Shown piece by piece: positions 17,911 to 28,261 of a stretch of DNA of 64,000 nucleotides (position 1 is its first letter; every line of letters begins with the position of its first letter). The stretch spans positions 38,355 to 102,354 of the forward strand of contig CAYVRC010000003.1 of assembly GCA_964453205.1 (NCBI GenBank). The letters run 5' to 3'. Under the pieces are notes generated by a model. That model was not told the DNA's origin. It did not search any database and worked only from the letters and a program-made list of their open reading frames with translations. Source of the stretch: Crateriforma sp964453205. GTDB lineage: Bacteria > Planctomycetota > Planctomycetia > Pirellulales > Pirellulaceae. Made by a program: the position numbers and the translations under genes.

Positions 17911-20058
17911 GTGGCATCCAGCGACATCGAATCCGATCACGCCGAAGCCAAACAAAAAGCCGAAGCGAAAGCCGAATCCGGTTCCCCGGAATTGCCGCCG
18001 AACGATTTGATCGAAGCCGACGGGTCGGTCGACGGGTCGGTCGATGGCTCGGCACCGCCGGCAGCCGAGCTTCCGGCGACCGAGCCGGATCAAGCCAACG
18101 CGCGGCGGAGCGGACCGACGGCGAAATCGTCGCTGACCGCCAAGGGCGCGCGGCTGAAAATGGGCCGCTGGAAACGACAGCTGGCGCGGATCAATGAGTT
18201 AGAAAACCAGTTGACGGGCGAAGACGAAGCATCGCTGCGGAAACGTTCCTTGGCACTGCGTTATCGCGCGATGGCCGGTGAAAAACTGACCGGGCTGTTG
18301 CCCGAAGGCTACGCCCTGGTCCGCGAAGCCGGGCGCCGGACGCTTTCGATGCGGCATTACGACGTCCAGATGATCGGCGGCATCGCGCTGTTCGAAGGCC
18401 ACATCGCAGAGATGCAAACGGGCGAGGGCAAGACCCTGACCGCAACGCTGCCGTTGTATTTGCATTCGTTGACCGGCAAGGGGGCTCACCTGGCGACGGT
18501 CAATGATTATTTGGCGCGGCGGGATGCCGAGTGGATGACGCCGATCTACCGGGTCTTGGGGTTGGACGTCGGGATCATCCAAACCAGCGACGACCAGGGG
18601 TCACGGCGCAAGTCTTACGCCGCCGCGGTGACTTATGGAACGGCCAAAGAATTCGGATTTGATTTCTTGCGGGATCGGCTGCTTCTGCGCGCCCAGAATC
18701 GTCTCCAAACCGACATGCTCGGCGACGGCGGCGGCGGTTTCAGCGGCGGCGGGGACCAGCCCGTCATGCGGGGCATGCACTTTTGCTTGGTCGACGAAGC
18801 GGACAGCATTCTGATCGATGAAGCGCGGACGCCGCTGATCATCGGCAGCATCGAAGACAACGTCCGCGACCAAATCGTCGAGACTTACCGTTGGGCCGCC
18901 GAGCATGCCGGCGAGTTCGAACAGTACGACCACTACGAAATCGACGACGAGACGAAACAGTTCGAGTTGACCGCCCGCGGACGCCAGAAAGTGCGTTCGC
19001 TGAACAAACCCGACTTGGTTCGCACGATGGGCTTGGTCGATTTGTACGAATACACCGAGCGGGCGATCAAAGTCGGCAAAGAATTCCTGTTGGATCGGCA
19101 ATACGTCGTCCGTCCCGGCGAGAAAGGCGTCGACGAAATCGTGATCGTCGACGAATTCACCGGACGACTTGCCGAAGGACGCAAGTGGCGCGACGGCATT
19201 CACCAAGCGATCGAAGCCAAGGAAGACATCGAAATCAGCGTCCCGACCGGTCAGGCGGCTCGCATCACCGTCCAGGATCTGTTCCTCCGCTACCCGCACT
19301 TGGCCGGCATGACGGGCACCGCGGCGACCAGCGCACGCGAAATGAAGCGGATTTATCGAACACCGGTGATTCGCGTGCCCACCAACCGACCGCCGCAACG
19401 CAAGCGATTGCCCGACCGCGTGTACGGCAGCATGCTGGCGAAATTCGAAGCGATCGTCGAAGAAGTTCGCGGCATCCACGAAACCGGACGCCCCGTGTTG
19501 ATCGGGACTCGCTCGATCGACAAAAGCGAGATCGTGGCGCGGTTGCTGGACGAGATCGGCATCGCCCATCAAGTCTTGAACGCGAACAACGTCGAACGGG
19601 AAGCGGAAATCGTCGCCGCGGCCGGTGGTCGGGGCAAAGTCACCGTGGCGACGAACATGGCCGGGCGTGGTACCGACATCAAACTGACCGACGAAGTCGA
19701 AGCGATCGGCGGGATGCACGTGATCTGCACCGAGCTTCACGACGCGGCGCGGATCGACCGGCAATTGATCGGGCGGTGCGGACGACAAGGCGATCAAGGT
19801 TCGTATCGCCAGTTTCTGTCGCTGGACGATGACATCTTGAAAGTCGGCCTGGGCGTCGACGTCGCCGAGAAAATGAAAGCGAAAGGCGAAATTCTGACCG
19901 GGTCGGCCGACCGTCACGCCGGTCTGTTTCGCAAGGCGCAAAGTAAAGTCGAACGCAAGCACTTCCGCGACCGCATGGTCTTGATGCACCACGAGAAGGA
20001 GCGGAAGAAAATGCAACGGGAAATCGGCCAGGACCCCTACCTGGACACGCCGGATTGA
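17911..20058 (+). CDS. Short SecA-like preprotein translocase ATPase
   Basis: About 715 residues from the GTG at 17911; an ATG at 17854 is in frame but would add a T-rich-encoded leader unlike the family. After a charged, low-complexity N-terminus, the SecA motor is recognisable: Walker A in MQTGEGKT (about residue 170), DEADSILIDEARTPL (about 293), the preprotein cross-linking region, and nucleotide-binding domain 2 with TNMAGRGTDIKL and the GRCGRQGDQG motif. The protein ends soon after this, in a basic helix (HHEKERKKMQ). The long helical wing/scaffold and the C-terminal zinc-binding tail of housekeeping SecA (about 850-1000 residues) are missing. It is probably a second, SecA2-like paralogue. 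It precedes the secretin gene on the same strand. Confidence 0.85.
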   Translation: MASSDIESDHAEAKQKAEAKAESGSPELPPNDLIEADGSVDGSVDGSAPPAAELPATEPDQANARRSGPTAKSSLTAKGARLKMGRWKRQLARINELENQLTGEDEASLRKRSLALRYRAMAGEKLTGLLPEGYALVREAGRRTLSMRHYDVQMIGGIALFEGHIAEMQTGEGKTLTATLPLYLHSLTGKGAHLATVNDYLARRDAEWMTPIYRVLGLDVGIIQTSDDQGSRRKSYAAAVTYGTAKEFGFDFLRDRLLLRAQNRLQTDMLGDGGGGFSGGGDQPVMRGMHFCLVDEADSILIDEARTPLIIGSIEDNVRDQIVETYRWAAEHAGEFEQYDHYEIDDETKQFELTARGRQKVRSLNKPDLVRTMGLVDLYEYTERAIKVGKEFLLDRQYVVRPGEKGVDEIVIVDEFTGRLAEGRKWRDGIHQAIEAKEDIEISVPTGQAARITVQDLFLRYPHLAGMTGTAATSAREMKRIYRTPVIRVPTNRPPQRKRLPDRVYGSMLAKFEAIVEEVRGIHETGRPVLIGTRSIDKSEIVARLLDEIGIAHQVLNANNVEREAEIVAAAGGRGKVTVATNMAGRGTDIKLTDEVEAIGGMHVICTELHDAARIDRQLIGRCGRQGDQGSYRQFLSLDDDILKVGLGVDVAEKMKAKGEILTGSADRHAGLFRKAQSKVERKHFRDRMVLMHHEKERKKMQREIGQDPYLDTPD

Positions 20059-20450
20059 TCCGCCGGTCGCCGGACGGAACCCGAAGCGTCGCGATTTTTC
20101 TCACAACTGGTCTTGACGTCGTCTCCGCTGGCGTCGTACTTCCCTCTTTAACCAGGGAATCTCTCTGCGACGGGAAGTTGCAGAGGTCGTATTTCGTGAC
20201 ATCGATCGGCGTATTTTCTTCGGAAAAGGCTCGTCGTTCCGGATTCAGCGGCAATGCCAAAGCTGGTCCGCGAATGCCACGAAATGGGATCTCACCGCAA
20301 CGGTACAGGCGACGGCCACGGAAGGCGTCGATCGCATGTCAAGAACTCGCGAGATCGGACGAATGAAAGTCCGGGAAGCCTGAGTCCGACCAATCCGATG
20401 TCTCGAATTTGATCGTTCGGGACGTCTCACCGCGAAGAAGGAGTGTCGCG
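20059..20450. other. Intergenic leader before the secretin gene
   Basis: About 390 bases between the SecA-like gene and the secretin. No gene, RNA structure or repeat was recognised; only the ribosome binding site at its end is clear. Confidence 0.45.
20438..20443 (+). promoter_or_regulatory. Ribosome binding site deciding a TTG start
   Basis: A perfect AAGGAG lies seven bases before the TTG at 20451, which makes that TTG the best start of the secretin rather than the upstream in-frame TTG at 20409. Confidence 0.7.
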
Positions 20451-23400
20451 TTGAATCGCCTATCCCCCGACAAAGCCTCAGCACTACAAGCCGCCACTTT
20501 CCCCGGCGGTTCTGTTCCGCGATCGCGTGACCTTCGTGGGTACCGCCGATGGCATCGGCTGAGCCGCCTTCCCGTTGCCGCAGCGTTGATCGCCGCCGCA
20601 TCGATGACCACAACGCCGACGCCGGCGATCGGACAGTTCAGCCTTCCCGGCGAACTTTCGTCCGCTCCGGCGTCCGCCCCGGCCGACACGCCGACGGCCC
20701 CCGCCTCGCTGGCGGCCGGCAAAGCGGCGATCGCGAAAGCCGAGAAGGCGATCGGCGAAAAAGATTTCAAAACCGCCGTCCGGCAATACCAGCAAGCCGG
20801 CCTGATGACACGCACCGTGCCCGCACTCGGGCCGGACGTGATGAAGCTGGCCGGAAAGCTGTCCGCCGCGGGCATCGACAAAGCCTTGCTGATGCCGCCG
20901 AAAACGGGCCCAACGACATCTGACCCTCAGGCAATGACCGGCGGTTTCGGCGAAGCGAAGCCGATCGGCCAGGCCACTCCCCCTGACGCGGCGACGCGTA
21001 AAACCGAAGCCTTGCGACTGATCGCGATCGGACGCGCCGCCTTGGATCGCGGCGACGTCGAAACCGCGATCACGTTGGCTCACCGCGCCGAATCGCTGGC
21101 CGTTCCCGAATCGGCTTACGCCCCCGGCGAACCCCGGGCTTGGCAGTTCATGCTGGACGCTCAGTCGGCTGCCAAGAAATCCGGCATCCTGCGTACTTCC
21201 GGGACCGCTCCGATCGTCAGCGCCGGAGGAGAACCGCAGGCCGGTGGCGGTGTGGCTCAAACCCCGTTCAACGGCGCGGCCCCCGGCACCACCGAAGCTC
21301 AAGTCGCTCAGGTGCAAGGTGTGGCTCCGCTGCCCTTGAAATCCGGCAGTTACGGCGAAGAACTGTATCGAGAAGGCCTGGACAGTTTGTCCAAGGGCGA
21401 AGCCGCCGCGGCCCGTGAAAAATTCGTCGAAGCCTGGAAATACGAAGGCGAGCTTCCGCTGGACGTCCGGCGGGCTTTGCAAGAAAAACTGACCCTGGTC
21501 CAGCCGTCACGGTTGCCGAGTGTCGCCGGCGGAAATGCCCAAGAGCCGATCGGGGCGATGGACAAGGCCGCCTTGGAGGCTCAAGCCAAAACCAGACGTT
21601 TGTACCACGAAGTCACAGCGGAACTGGCCAAAGCCAACGAAATCAAGGCCACAGCACCGCTGGATGCCAAAGACAACTTGGAATCCCTGTTGCGGCGGAT
21701 CGAAGGGTCCGACGTGGACGATGCGGCCAAGCGTTCGCTGTCCTCGATGGTCGACCGAGACTTGAGATCGCAAGTCGCTTTCATCGAAGCCAACCGGGCC
21801 AAGATCGATTTGGATTTGCAGAACGAAGCGGTACGCCAAGACATCGAAATGGACAAAACTCGCGAAGCGTTGATCGATGACAAGGTCAGTGCCATGGTCG
21901 ACGATTTCAACGACTTGATGCGTGAACGACGTTTCGAGGAAGCCGAGGTCATCGCCAAACAGGTCGCCGAACTGAAACCGGAAAGCTCGATCGCCAAAAG
22001 CATGTTCAATCAAAGCCGCACCGGCGTGCGGATGAAGATGGACGAACAGATCGCATCGATGAAGGAAGACGGATTCGCACGCCAAATGCTCGGCATCGAT
22101 TCCAGCGCGGTCCCGATGGATCCGAACCGACCGTTCGAGTACGGCGACGTTCGCCAATGGAACGAAATGTCACGTCGACGAACCGCGGACGGCAAAAGCG
22201 GCCGCGGTCGCAGTCCGGCCGAGGAAGTGATCTACGAGAAACTGGATTCGCAAATCGACGCCAAATACGTCAATCGCCCCATCAAAGAAGTGATGGAGCA
22301 ACTCAGTGCGGTTCTGAACATCCCGATCGTGGTCGACAACCGTGCCTTGGAAGAGGCCCGTTTGGACAGCAGTCAGCCGGTCACGCTGGACCTGCCCGGA
22401 TCGATCCCGCTGAAAAACGCGCTCAACCTGATGCTGCGTGAGTACGATTTGACCTACATGGTCGACAACGACGTCCTGAACATCACCACCCAAGATCGCA
22501 AGAAGGCCAACGTCTATCCAAAGACGTACCGCGTGACGGACTTGGTGACACCGATCCCGAACTTCGCGGCGTCTTCGGACAACGGGCTGCTCGGAGCCTT
22601 GCAGGCGGCCTACCAAATGGCCAGCCCGATGGCCAACGTGCAGGTCATGCCCGTCAGTGCCACGGACATGGGGATCGGCGGCTTTGCAGGCAAAGACCAA
22701 ATGAACAACCCGATGGCTTTGGGCCAGTACTCGCCGACCGGCATGGCCGGAGGCGGAATCGCCGGCAGCGAACCGATGGGCGGCGGCAGCATGGCCGACT
22801 TCAGCCAGCTGATGATGTTGATCCAAACGACGATCGAACCGGAGACCTGGGAAGCGTTGGGGGGCACGAGCACGATGTTCCCGTACGCCCAAAACTTGTC
22901 GCTGATCGTCAGCACGACCAGTGACGTTCACGACCAGATCAGTGACTTGTTGGATTCGCTGCGTCGCCTGCAAAACTTGCAAATCACCATCGAAGTCCGC
23001 TTCATCACACTGTCGGATACGTTCTTCGAACGGATCGGTGTCGATTTCGACGTGCAGTTCGATGACAACACAAGGATGCTGCCCAAAGACGATAGCGGCC
23101 CGAGCGCCACGATCGGCTTGTCGGCCGCCAACGGGACCCCGACGGCGGACTTGGACATCCGTCTGGATCAAAACATTTTCACGCCGACGACACCGACTTT
23201 CGGCGGTTTCGACGCCGGTGCGGCATCGTCGATCGGGTTTGCGATCCTGTCGGACATCGAGGCGTTTTTCTTCTTGCAAGCGGTGCAAGGAAATTCGCGG
23301 AGCAACATCATGCAGGCACCGAAGGTCACGTTGTTCGACGGCCAGTTGGCGACGATCAACGATACATCTTCGCGGCCTTTCGTGACCAGCATCACGCCGG

Positions 23401-23948
23401 TCGTCGGTGACTTCGCCGTCGCTCAGCAACCGGTGATCGTCGTCTTGAACGAAGGCACGCAGTTGCAAGTTCAAGGCGTCGTCAGTGATGACAAACGCTA
23501 CGTGCGATTGACGCTGGTTCCGTTCTTCAGCCAGATCGGTGACGTGGACACGTTCACGTTCGAAGGCCGACGCCGGACCTCTCGCAACGTCCAAGATCAA
23601 GTCGACTTGGACGGCGACGGCACGTTGGACGAAGTCGATACGGAAACGGAAGACGAGTTCATCGAAGGCACGACGGTTCAGTTGCCCAGCTTCGCATCGA
23701 CTTCGGTCAGCACGACGGTGAACGTTCCCGACGGGGGAACGATCATGCTGGGCGGCATCAAGCGATTGTCCGAAGGTCGGGTCGAAAGAGGCACGCCGTT
23801 CCTCAGCAAGATTCCCTTCGTCAGCCGTTTGTTCCGCAACGTCGGCATCGGCCGTGAATCATCCAGCTTGATGCTGATGGTGACGCCGCGGATCATCATC
23901 GAAGAGGAAGAAGAACTCGCCCAAACGGGTTTCCAAACGCCTCGCTAG
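20451..23948 (+). CDS. Large secretin (type II/III secretion GspD-like)
   Basis: About 1165 residues with a TTG start. A signal segment (LPVAAALIAAASM) lies near residues 38-50. A long Ala/Pro-rich and helical region with TPR-like repeats (residues about 60-590) precedes a secretin N-domain (residues about 600-680, YVNRPIKEVMEQLSAVL, PLKNALNLMLREYDLTY). A Gly/Met-rich stretch follows, then the secretin core ending with PDGGTIMLGGIKRLSEG and KIPFVSRLFRNVG, the usual GspD C-terminal signature. It should form a ring in the outer membrane. No other type II or type IV pilus genes are in the window; the nearest same-strand gene is the short SecA. A strong intrinsic terminator follows. Confidence 0.9.
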   Translation: MNRLSPDKASALQAATFPGGSVPRSRDLRGYRRWHRLSRLPVAAALIAAASMTTTPTPAIGQFSLPGELSSAPASAPADTPTAPASLAAGKAAIAKAEKAIGEKDFKTAVRQYQQAGLMTRTVPALGPDVMKLAGKLSAAGIDKALLMPPKTGPTTSDPQAMTGGFGEAKPIGQATPPDAATRKTEALRLIAIGRAALDRGDVETAITLAHRAESLAVPESAYAPGEPRAWQFMLDAQSAAKKSGILRTSGTAPIVSAGGEPQAGGGVAQTPFNGAAPGTTEAQVAQVQGVAPLPLKSGSYGEELYREGLDSLSKGEAAAAREKFVEAWKYEGELPLDVRRALQEKLTLVQPSRLPSVAGGNAQEPIGAMDKAALEAQAKTRRLYHEVTAELAKANEIKATAPLDAKDNLESLLRRIEGSDVDDAAKRSLSSMVDRDLRSQVAFIEANRAKIDLDLQNEAVRQDIEMDKTREALIDDKVSAMVDDFNDLMRERRFEEAEVIAKQVAELKPESSIAKSMFNQSRTGVRMKMDEQIASMKEDGFARQMLGIDSSAVPMDPNRPFEYGDVRQWNEMSRRRTADGKSGRGRSPAEEVIYEKLDSQIDAKYVNRPIKEVMEQLSAVLNIPIVVDNRALEEARLDSSQPVTLDLPGSIPLKNALNLMLREYDLTYMVDNDVLNITTQDRKKANVYPKTYRVTDLVTPIPNFAASSDNGLLGALQAAYQMASPMANVQVMPVSATDMGIGGFAGKDQMNNPMALGQYSPTGMAGGGIAGSEPMGGGSMADFSQLMMLIQTTIEPETWEALGGTSTMFPYAQNLSLIVSTTSDVHDQISDLLDSLRRLQNLQITIEVRFITLSDTFFERIGVDFDVQFDDNTRMLPKDDSGPSATIGLSAANGTPTADLDIRLDQNIFTPTTPTFGGFDAGAASSIGFAILSDIEAFFFLQAVQGNSRSNIMQAPKVTLFDGQLATINDTSSRPFVTSITPVVGDFAVAQQPVIVVLNEGTQLQVQGVVSDDKRYVRLTLVPFFSQIGDVDTFTFEGRRRTSRNVQDQVDLDGDGTLDEVDTETEDEFIEGTTVQLPSFASTSVSTTVNVPDGGTIMLGGIKRLSEGRVERGTPFLSKIPFVSRLFRNVGIGRESSSLMLMVTPRIIIEEEEELAQTGFQTPR

Positions 23949-23992
23949 AGCGTCAGCAGCCCGAGTTGCCAAAAAAACTCCTCGTGATCGAA

Positions 23993-24025
23993 CGCCGGCG
24001 GACTGCAATCCGCCGGCGTTTTTTT
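23993..24025 (+). terminator. Rho-independent terminator of the secretin gene
   Basis: A perfect 10-base stem (CGCCGGCGGA / TCCGCCGGCG) with loop CTGCAA is followed at once by seven T residues, 45 bases after the secretin stop. Confidence 0.9.
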
Positions 24026-24158
24026 CGGTTTGCCAGGCAGTTCTTCAGTCGGGATGCAGCGAAGTTCTGCCAAGCCGACAGGCGAAGTCAAGTCTCGGGG
24101 ATCCGCATCAAGAAAACCCGGCACATCGGTTTGCGACCACTTGCGTCTCAGCGCCCAC

Positions 24159-25484
24159 TTACGCGTGAGGGCCGAGGCCTCGCATGGTGCCGGTGGCGGT
24201 GGCGAAGGTGTCGGTTTCGATCCCCATCTGCTGCAACATGCTGACGAAAAGATTCGGCAGCGGATAATTGTTCTGTTGATCGAACGCCAGGTGTTGGCCG
24301 TGTCGGAAACCTCCACCAGCCACCACGATCGGCATGTTGGTCGTCGTGTGCTTGTTGGCGTCACCGAAGTTGCTGCCGTAAACGACCGTCGTGTTCTGAA
24401 GCAACGAGCCGTGCGGTTCGGTGACCTGATTCAAGTTTCCGATCAACTCGGAAAGAAGCGTCATGTGGGCCGTGTCGATCGCCTCGAGTTGCTGCAGCTT
24501 TTCGGCGTTGCGGCCGTGGTGCGACAGGTTGTGATAGCCGTCGGTGATCTCCGCGCCGTCGACCGCAATCGTCGGCGAATTGTTGCTGTCCAGTAGCAAC
24601 GAAATCGAACGGGTCGAGTCGGTCTCGAACGCCAGTTGGGCCATCTTGTACATCAGCCGCGTTTTCAGCATGTAGTCGCTGGGGTCCGACGGATCGATCG
24701 GCATTTCTTCGGTCGTCGTCGGTTTGGGCTGGCGTTGCCATTGTTGCAGTTCGACCATCCTTTGTTCCACGTCGCGAACCGCCGTGGAGAACTGGTCCAT
24801 GCGATCGCGATCGCTCGCGCCGAGTCGTCGATGGAGCGACCGGGCTTGCTCGCCGAGCGTGTCCATGATGCTCTGCCCGAGTTGCAACTTGCGAACTTGG
24901 GCGTCGATTTGGTGCCGTGAACCTTGCAGAAACATTTGCCGGTAAATTTCCGCGGCGCTGTCTTCGCACGGGATCAAGACCCCGCCGGCGGTCCAGGAAA
25001 GACTGCGGCGTCCGGGGCTCGCGTTGACGCCCAGCGTGAGCGACGGAAATCGAGTCAAGTGTCCCAACTTGCCCGCGACGTATTGATCCAGCGAGATCGT
25101 GTTGCGAAACCCGCCGCTGCCGGGATGCGGGGCGGCCGTCAAGAACGAGACGTCCGAGGAATGCGATCCGTCCACGCCGGGATGCGAAACACCGCTGAGC
25201 ACGGTGAATTGATCGCGGTACTCGGCAAGCGGTTGCAGGTAAGGCGAAAGTTCGTAGTCGCGGCCGCTGGTCTGGGGAAAAAAACGATCGGGCAACAAAC
25301 CCAAGTTGTTACAGATCGCCAGCATCCGTTTGGGCCTGCGGCGGGGATCGTCGCTCGCCGGTCCGGCGGCCCGCAGTTTCGGCGACGACATCGCCTCCAA
25401 CCACGGCAGTCCCATCGCGACTCCGACGGACCTGAGCAAGGTGCGACGTTTCAGCGACGTGGATCGGATCGATGAGGGGACCAT
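24159..25484 (-). CDS. DUF1552 domain protein, Tat-exported
   Basis: About 441 residues. The ATG at 25484 has GGAGAG seven bases upstream; an ATG at 25505 overlapping the previous stop (ATGA) is the alternative. A Tat motif (KRRTLLRS) opens the protein. The body has DUF1552 features: MLAICNNLGLLPDRFFP, VLSGVSHPGVDGSHSSD, SLDQYVAGKLG and the late 'GNLNQVTEPHGSLLQNT'. It belongs to the alkaline-phosphatase-like DUF1501/1552 group. In planctomycetes it is almost always coupled to a DUF1592-type cytochrome gene, as here. The role is unknown, often guessed to be polysaccharide-related. Confidence 0.9.
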   Translation of the reverse strand: MVPSSIRSTSLKRRTLLRSVGVAMGLPWLEAMSSPKLRAAGPASDDPRRRPKRMLAICNNLGLLPDRFFPQTSGRDYELSPYLQPLAEYRDQFTVLSGVSHPGVDGSHSSDVSFLTAAPHPGSGGFRNTISLDQYVAGKLGHLTRFPSLTLGVNASPGRRSLSWTAGGVLIPCEDSAAEIYRQMFLQGSRHQIDAQVRKLQLGQSIMDTLGEQARSLHRRLGASDRDRMDQFSTAVRDVEQRMVELQQWQRQPKPTTTEEMPIDPSDPSDYMLKTRLMYKMAQLAFETDSTRSISLLLDSNNSPTIAVDGAEITDGYHNLSHHGRNAEKLQQLEAIDTAHMTLLSELIGNLNQVTEPHGSLLQNTTVVYGSNFGDANKHTTTNMPIVVAGGGFRHGQHLAFDQQNNYPLPNLFVSMLQQMGIETDTFATATGTMRGLGPHA

Positions 25485-25501
25485 GGCAAACTCTCCGTGA
25501 T

Positions 25502-28162
25502 TCATTTTCTCTGGAACAGCCGGCTCCGCACCAGCGTGTGGATCAGCGAACGGACACCGTATTGATTCTCGGCCGCTTCGTCGAGCATGGCTTCGACGTC
25601 TCCGCGATCGGCAAACGAGGGCGGGGAACCGGTCGCATAGACGATGAACTGGTGCAACAAATTACGAGCCAGCTTTCGTTCGTCTTGAACAAGCAGGCGT
25701 TCTAATTCGTGAATGTCCGCAAACGATTCCCCGTTCGCAAACGTCCCGCTGCAATCGACGGGCTGTGCCAGCTTGAATTGAAACTTGTGGCCGTTCTTGC
25801 CAATGCCGACGACGGGTTCGCCGACCTCGCCGACGGCGCGGTACCGCTCGCGCCATCCTCCGGCGACATCGAAGCTTTCGAGTGCGAACCCGAGCGGATC
25901 GAACTTGGCATGACAGGCGTTGCAGCTTTCGATGCTGCGATGTTTATCGAGCTGCTCACGAATCGTTTTTGCACCGCGTGTGTCCGGTTCCACGGCGTCA
26001 ACCCCAGAGGGCGGGGACGGGATGTCGGTTCCCAGAATCCTTTCCGTCAACCAAGCACCCCGCACCACGGGCGAGGTGGTCGTCCCGTTCGCGGTCACTC
26101 GCAACACACTCGATTGCGTCAGCAGTCCGCCACGCGGAACATCCCGGGGGACATCGACACGGCGTAGATGAACACCTTCAAAAGGTGGCAAACCATAATG
26201 TTCCGCAAGTCGCTCGTTGACGAACGCGAAATCGGCATCAACAAGGTTGTGACTCGGTAAGTCCTTTTCGATCAATTCACGAAAGAACCTTCGCGTTTCC
26301 AGCAGCGACGACTCGGTCAACCATTCATCGAGGTAGTAATCGGTGTAAAGAGCCGCGTCCGGCGTGTTCGCGTTCAGATCGCGCAGGTCCAGCCAGTAGT
26401 CGAGAAAGGAATTGACGAAGTGGTCGCTTCGCGGGTCGTCAAGCATCCGATCGACCAACCCCTTTAACTTGCGATCATCACGAGGTGATTCAGCGGCCTC
26501 GTGGAACGCTTCTCGATCAAACGTCGCGTCGGGAGGTCCGTTCCAAAGAAAGTATGCCAAGCGTTCACGAAGTGCTCGGTCGTCCAGAGCCCCGGGGGTG
26601 GTTTCCAGGTAAAGAAACTCTGGCGAACACAGGAAGGCCGCGAGGGCATGCACCATTGCGTCGGTGAAACTCTGTTCCAACTCCATCGCTTGGCGGAAGA
26701 CTCGAACGTACGGTTCGACGTCGGAGTCTTGCCCGGCTGCGTCTTGTCTCACTGCACGGATAAATCGCGTCAACAAACGACGCGCGTCGACCTCGGGCTG
26801 TTCCGAAATCGCTTCGACGTGCCCATTCGTCGTGAGATGATGGGGCAAGTCGTCCAGGATCGCCGCGTAACTCCGCGGCGGCCAAGTGTCATGCAGCGGG
26901 CCTTCCACCTCGAGCCAATTCATCGCAAAGCCGGGAACGCCCTCCTTCGTCGCATTGGGATTGCCACGCCAACCGGGACGCGTTCGGACCAGTCGTGTCG
27001 CGTCGGGTCGGATCCCTTCCCCTTTGCGAAGCGAGACCACACACTCGAAGATCGACGGCTCGGGATGCGAATCGAACGTCGTCAACCAGCGACTGTCGCC
27101 GCTCACTGCCAACGCGTACAGCGTCACCGGTTCGCTGCGAGTCCCTTTCATGGTGACGTTCCGGTCGGGACGCCACCATTCACGTTTTCCACCCGTCAAA
27201 CCTTGATCGTTTCCGCCGCTCGCACCGTTGGGGCCGGCTTGAAACGTGTACGTCTTGAACCGCAACCGGTATCGTCCGTCCGTCGGTGCGTCGATTCGAG
27301 TGAAATCGTATTTCGTCGTCGCGCTGTAAACGCCACTGAAAACGCCCATCGCCTCACGCTCGCGTTTTTCCGGATCCTCTTCGCCAACCGTCACGGATTT
27401 CAACTTGCGAATCACGTCTGGTTCGGATTCGTAATCGACCAGCGGAACGATCGACCGAGTCGCTGCGGTCTGGCCGGTGCGGTAGAAAAGGTAGTTTTGC
27501 AAGACGGGTTCTTCGCGGGCATAGAACCGGCGTGTCTGTGGAGGGTGGGCGGCCGCATCGAGCGCTAATCGAATCGAGTGTTGTGCGGCTTCCATGTATC
27601 GGGTGAGTTGCACATGGGAGACGTCCAACCGCTCGCCGCTCTTGTTGAATAGATGTTCGATCCCATCTTCGGGAAGCAAATCGGCGATCCGGAGCCACGG
27701 TGCGTCGAGAGCCGCGCGGAGTGCGTTTTCGTACTCGAAGCGATTCAGCCGCCGGACTTTGGCTCGCCCTCGAGCATCAATTCGTTGGCGATCTTGGTCG
27801 ATCAACCGAGTCGCCAGCAGATTCAACGCTTGACGAGCCGCGACGGTTGATTCCGACGCATCATCGTCCGCAATCGGGACAGCCGCACCATCGGGCGGCG
27901 GCATTTCACCGTCGCGGACGCGATCATGAATCAACACCCAGCGGTCGAAAACTTCGCGTCGACTCAGGTCCCAGCCGAGTGCATCGAGATCGAGTCCGCC
28001 TTCGGCGTCGCTGCCGCTGTGGCAGTCCGAACAGTTCGCTTGGATGAAATCAAAGACCACGCGTCGGGCTGAAATCGAATCGTCCGCGGCGTGCACGCTG
28101 ACGGCGAGCAGCACCAGACGCACAGCAGCGGTCGCAATGGCAAAGCGGGTGAGGGATGACAT
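25502..28162 (-). CDS. DUF1592/DUF1588/DUF1587/DUF1585 cytochrome-type protein
   Basis: About 886 residues from the ATG at 28162, with a signal peptide (AAVRLVLLAVSVHAA). A haem-binding CxxCH (C44-C47-H48) and the 'DGEMPPP' motif form the N-terminal PSCyt domain. DUF1587 follows (RLNRFEYENALRAAL), then DUF1595/1592 (FLCSPEFLYLE, LRERLAYFLWNGPPD), DUF1588 (GLLTQSSVLRVTANGTTTSPVVRG and a second cysteine pair CNACH) and DUF1585 at the end. Multi-domain proteins of this kind are exported and expanded in planctomycetes. The stop overlaps the possible DUF1552 start, which supports one transcript. Confidence 0.92.
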   Translation of the reverse strand: MSSLTRFAIATAAVRLVLLAVSVHAADDSISARRVVFDFIQANCSDCHSGSDAEGGLDLDALGWDLSRREVFDRWVLIHDRVRDGEMPPPDGAAVPIADDDASESTVAARQALNLLATRLIDQDRQRIDARGRAKVRRLNRFEYENALRAALDAPWLRIADLLPEDGIEHLFNKSGERLDVSHVQLTRYMEAAQHSIRLALDAAAHPPQTRRFYAREEPVLQNYLFYRTGQTAATRSIVPLVDYESEPDVIRKLKSVTVGEEDPEKREREAMGVFSGVYSATTKYDFTRIDAPTDGRYRLRFKTYTFQAGPNGASGGNDQGLTGGKREWWRPDRNVTMKGTRSEPVTLYALAVSGDSRWLTTFDSHPEPSIFECVVSLRKGEGIRPDATRLVRTRPGWRGNPNATKEGVPGFAMNWLEVEGPLHDTWPPRSYAAILDDLPHHLTTNGHVEAISEQPEVDARRLLTRFIRAVRQDAAGQDSDVEPYVRVFRQAMELEQSFTDAMVHALAAFLCSPEFLYLETTPGALDDRALRERLAYFLWNGPPDATFDREAFHEAAESPRDDRKLKGLVDRMLDDPRSDHFVNSFLDYWLDLRDLNANTPDAALYTDYYLDEWLTESSLLETRRFFRELIEKDLPSHNLVDADFAFVNERLAEHYGLPPFEGVHLRRVDVPRDVPRGGLLTQSSVLRVTANGTTTSPVVRGAWLTERILGTDIPSPPSGVDAVEPDTRGAKTIREQLDKHRSIESCNACHAKFDPLGFALESFDVAGGWRERYRAVGEVGEPVVGIGKNGHKFQFKLAQPVDCSGTFANGESFADIHELERLLVQDERKLARNLLHQFIVYATGSPPSFADRGDVEAMLDEAAENQYGVRSLIHTLVRSRLFQRK

Positions 28163-28261
28163 GAGCGCGTCGGAAGGCAAGTCGTCGCTGGCAAAAACTC
28201 GGATTTTCTTGGTGTCGGTCCCCGGGGGGAATCCTACCATGTTAACGCCTCACGACTATCG

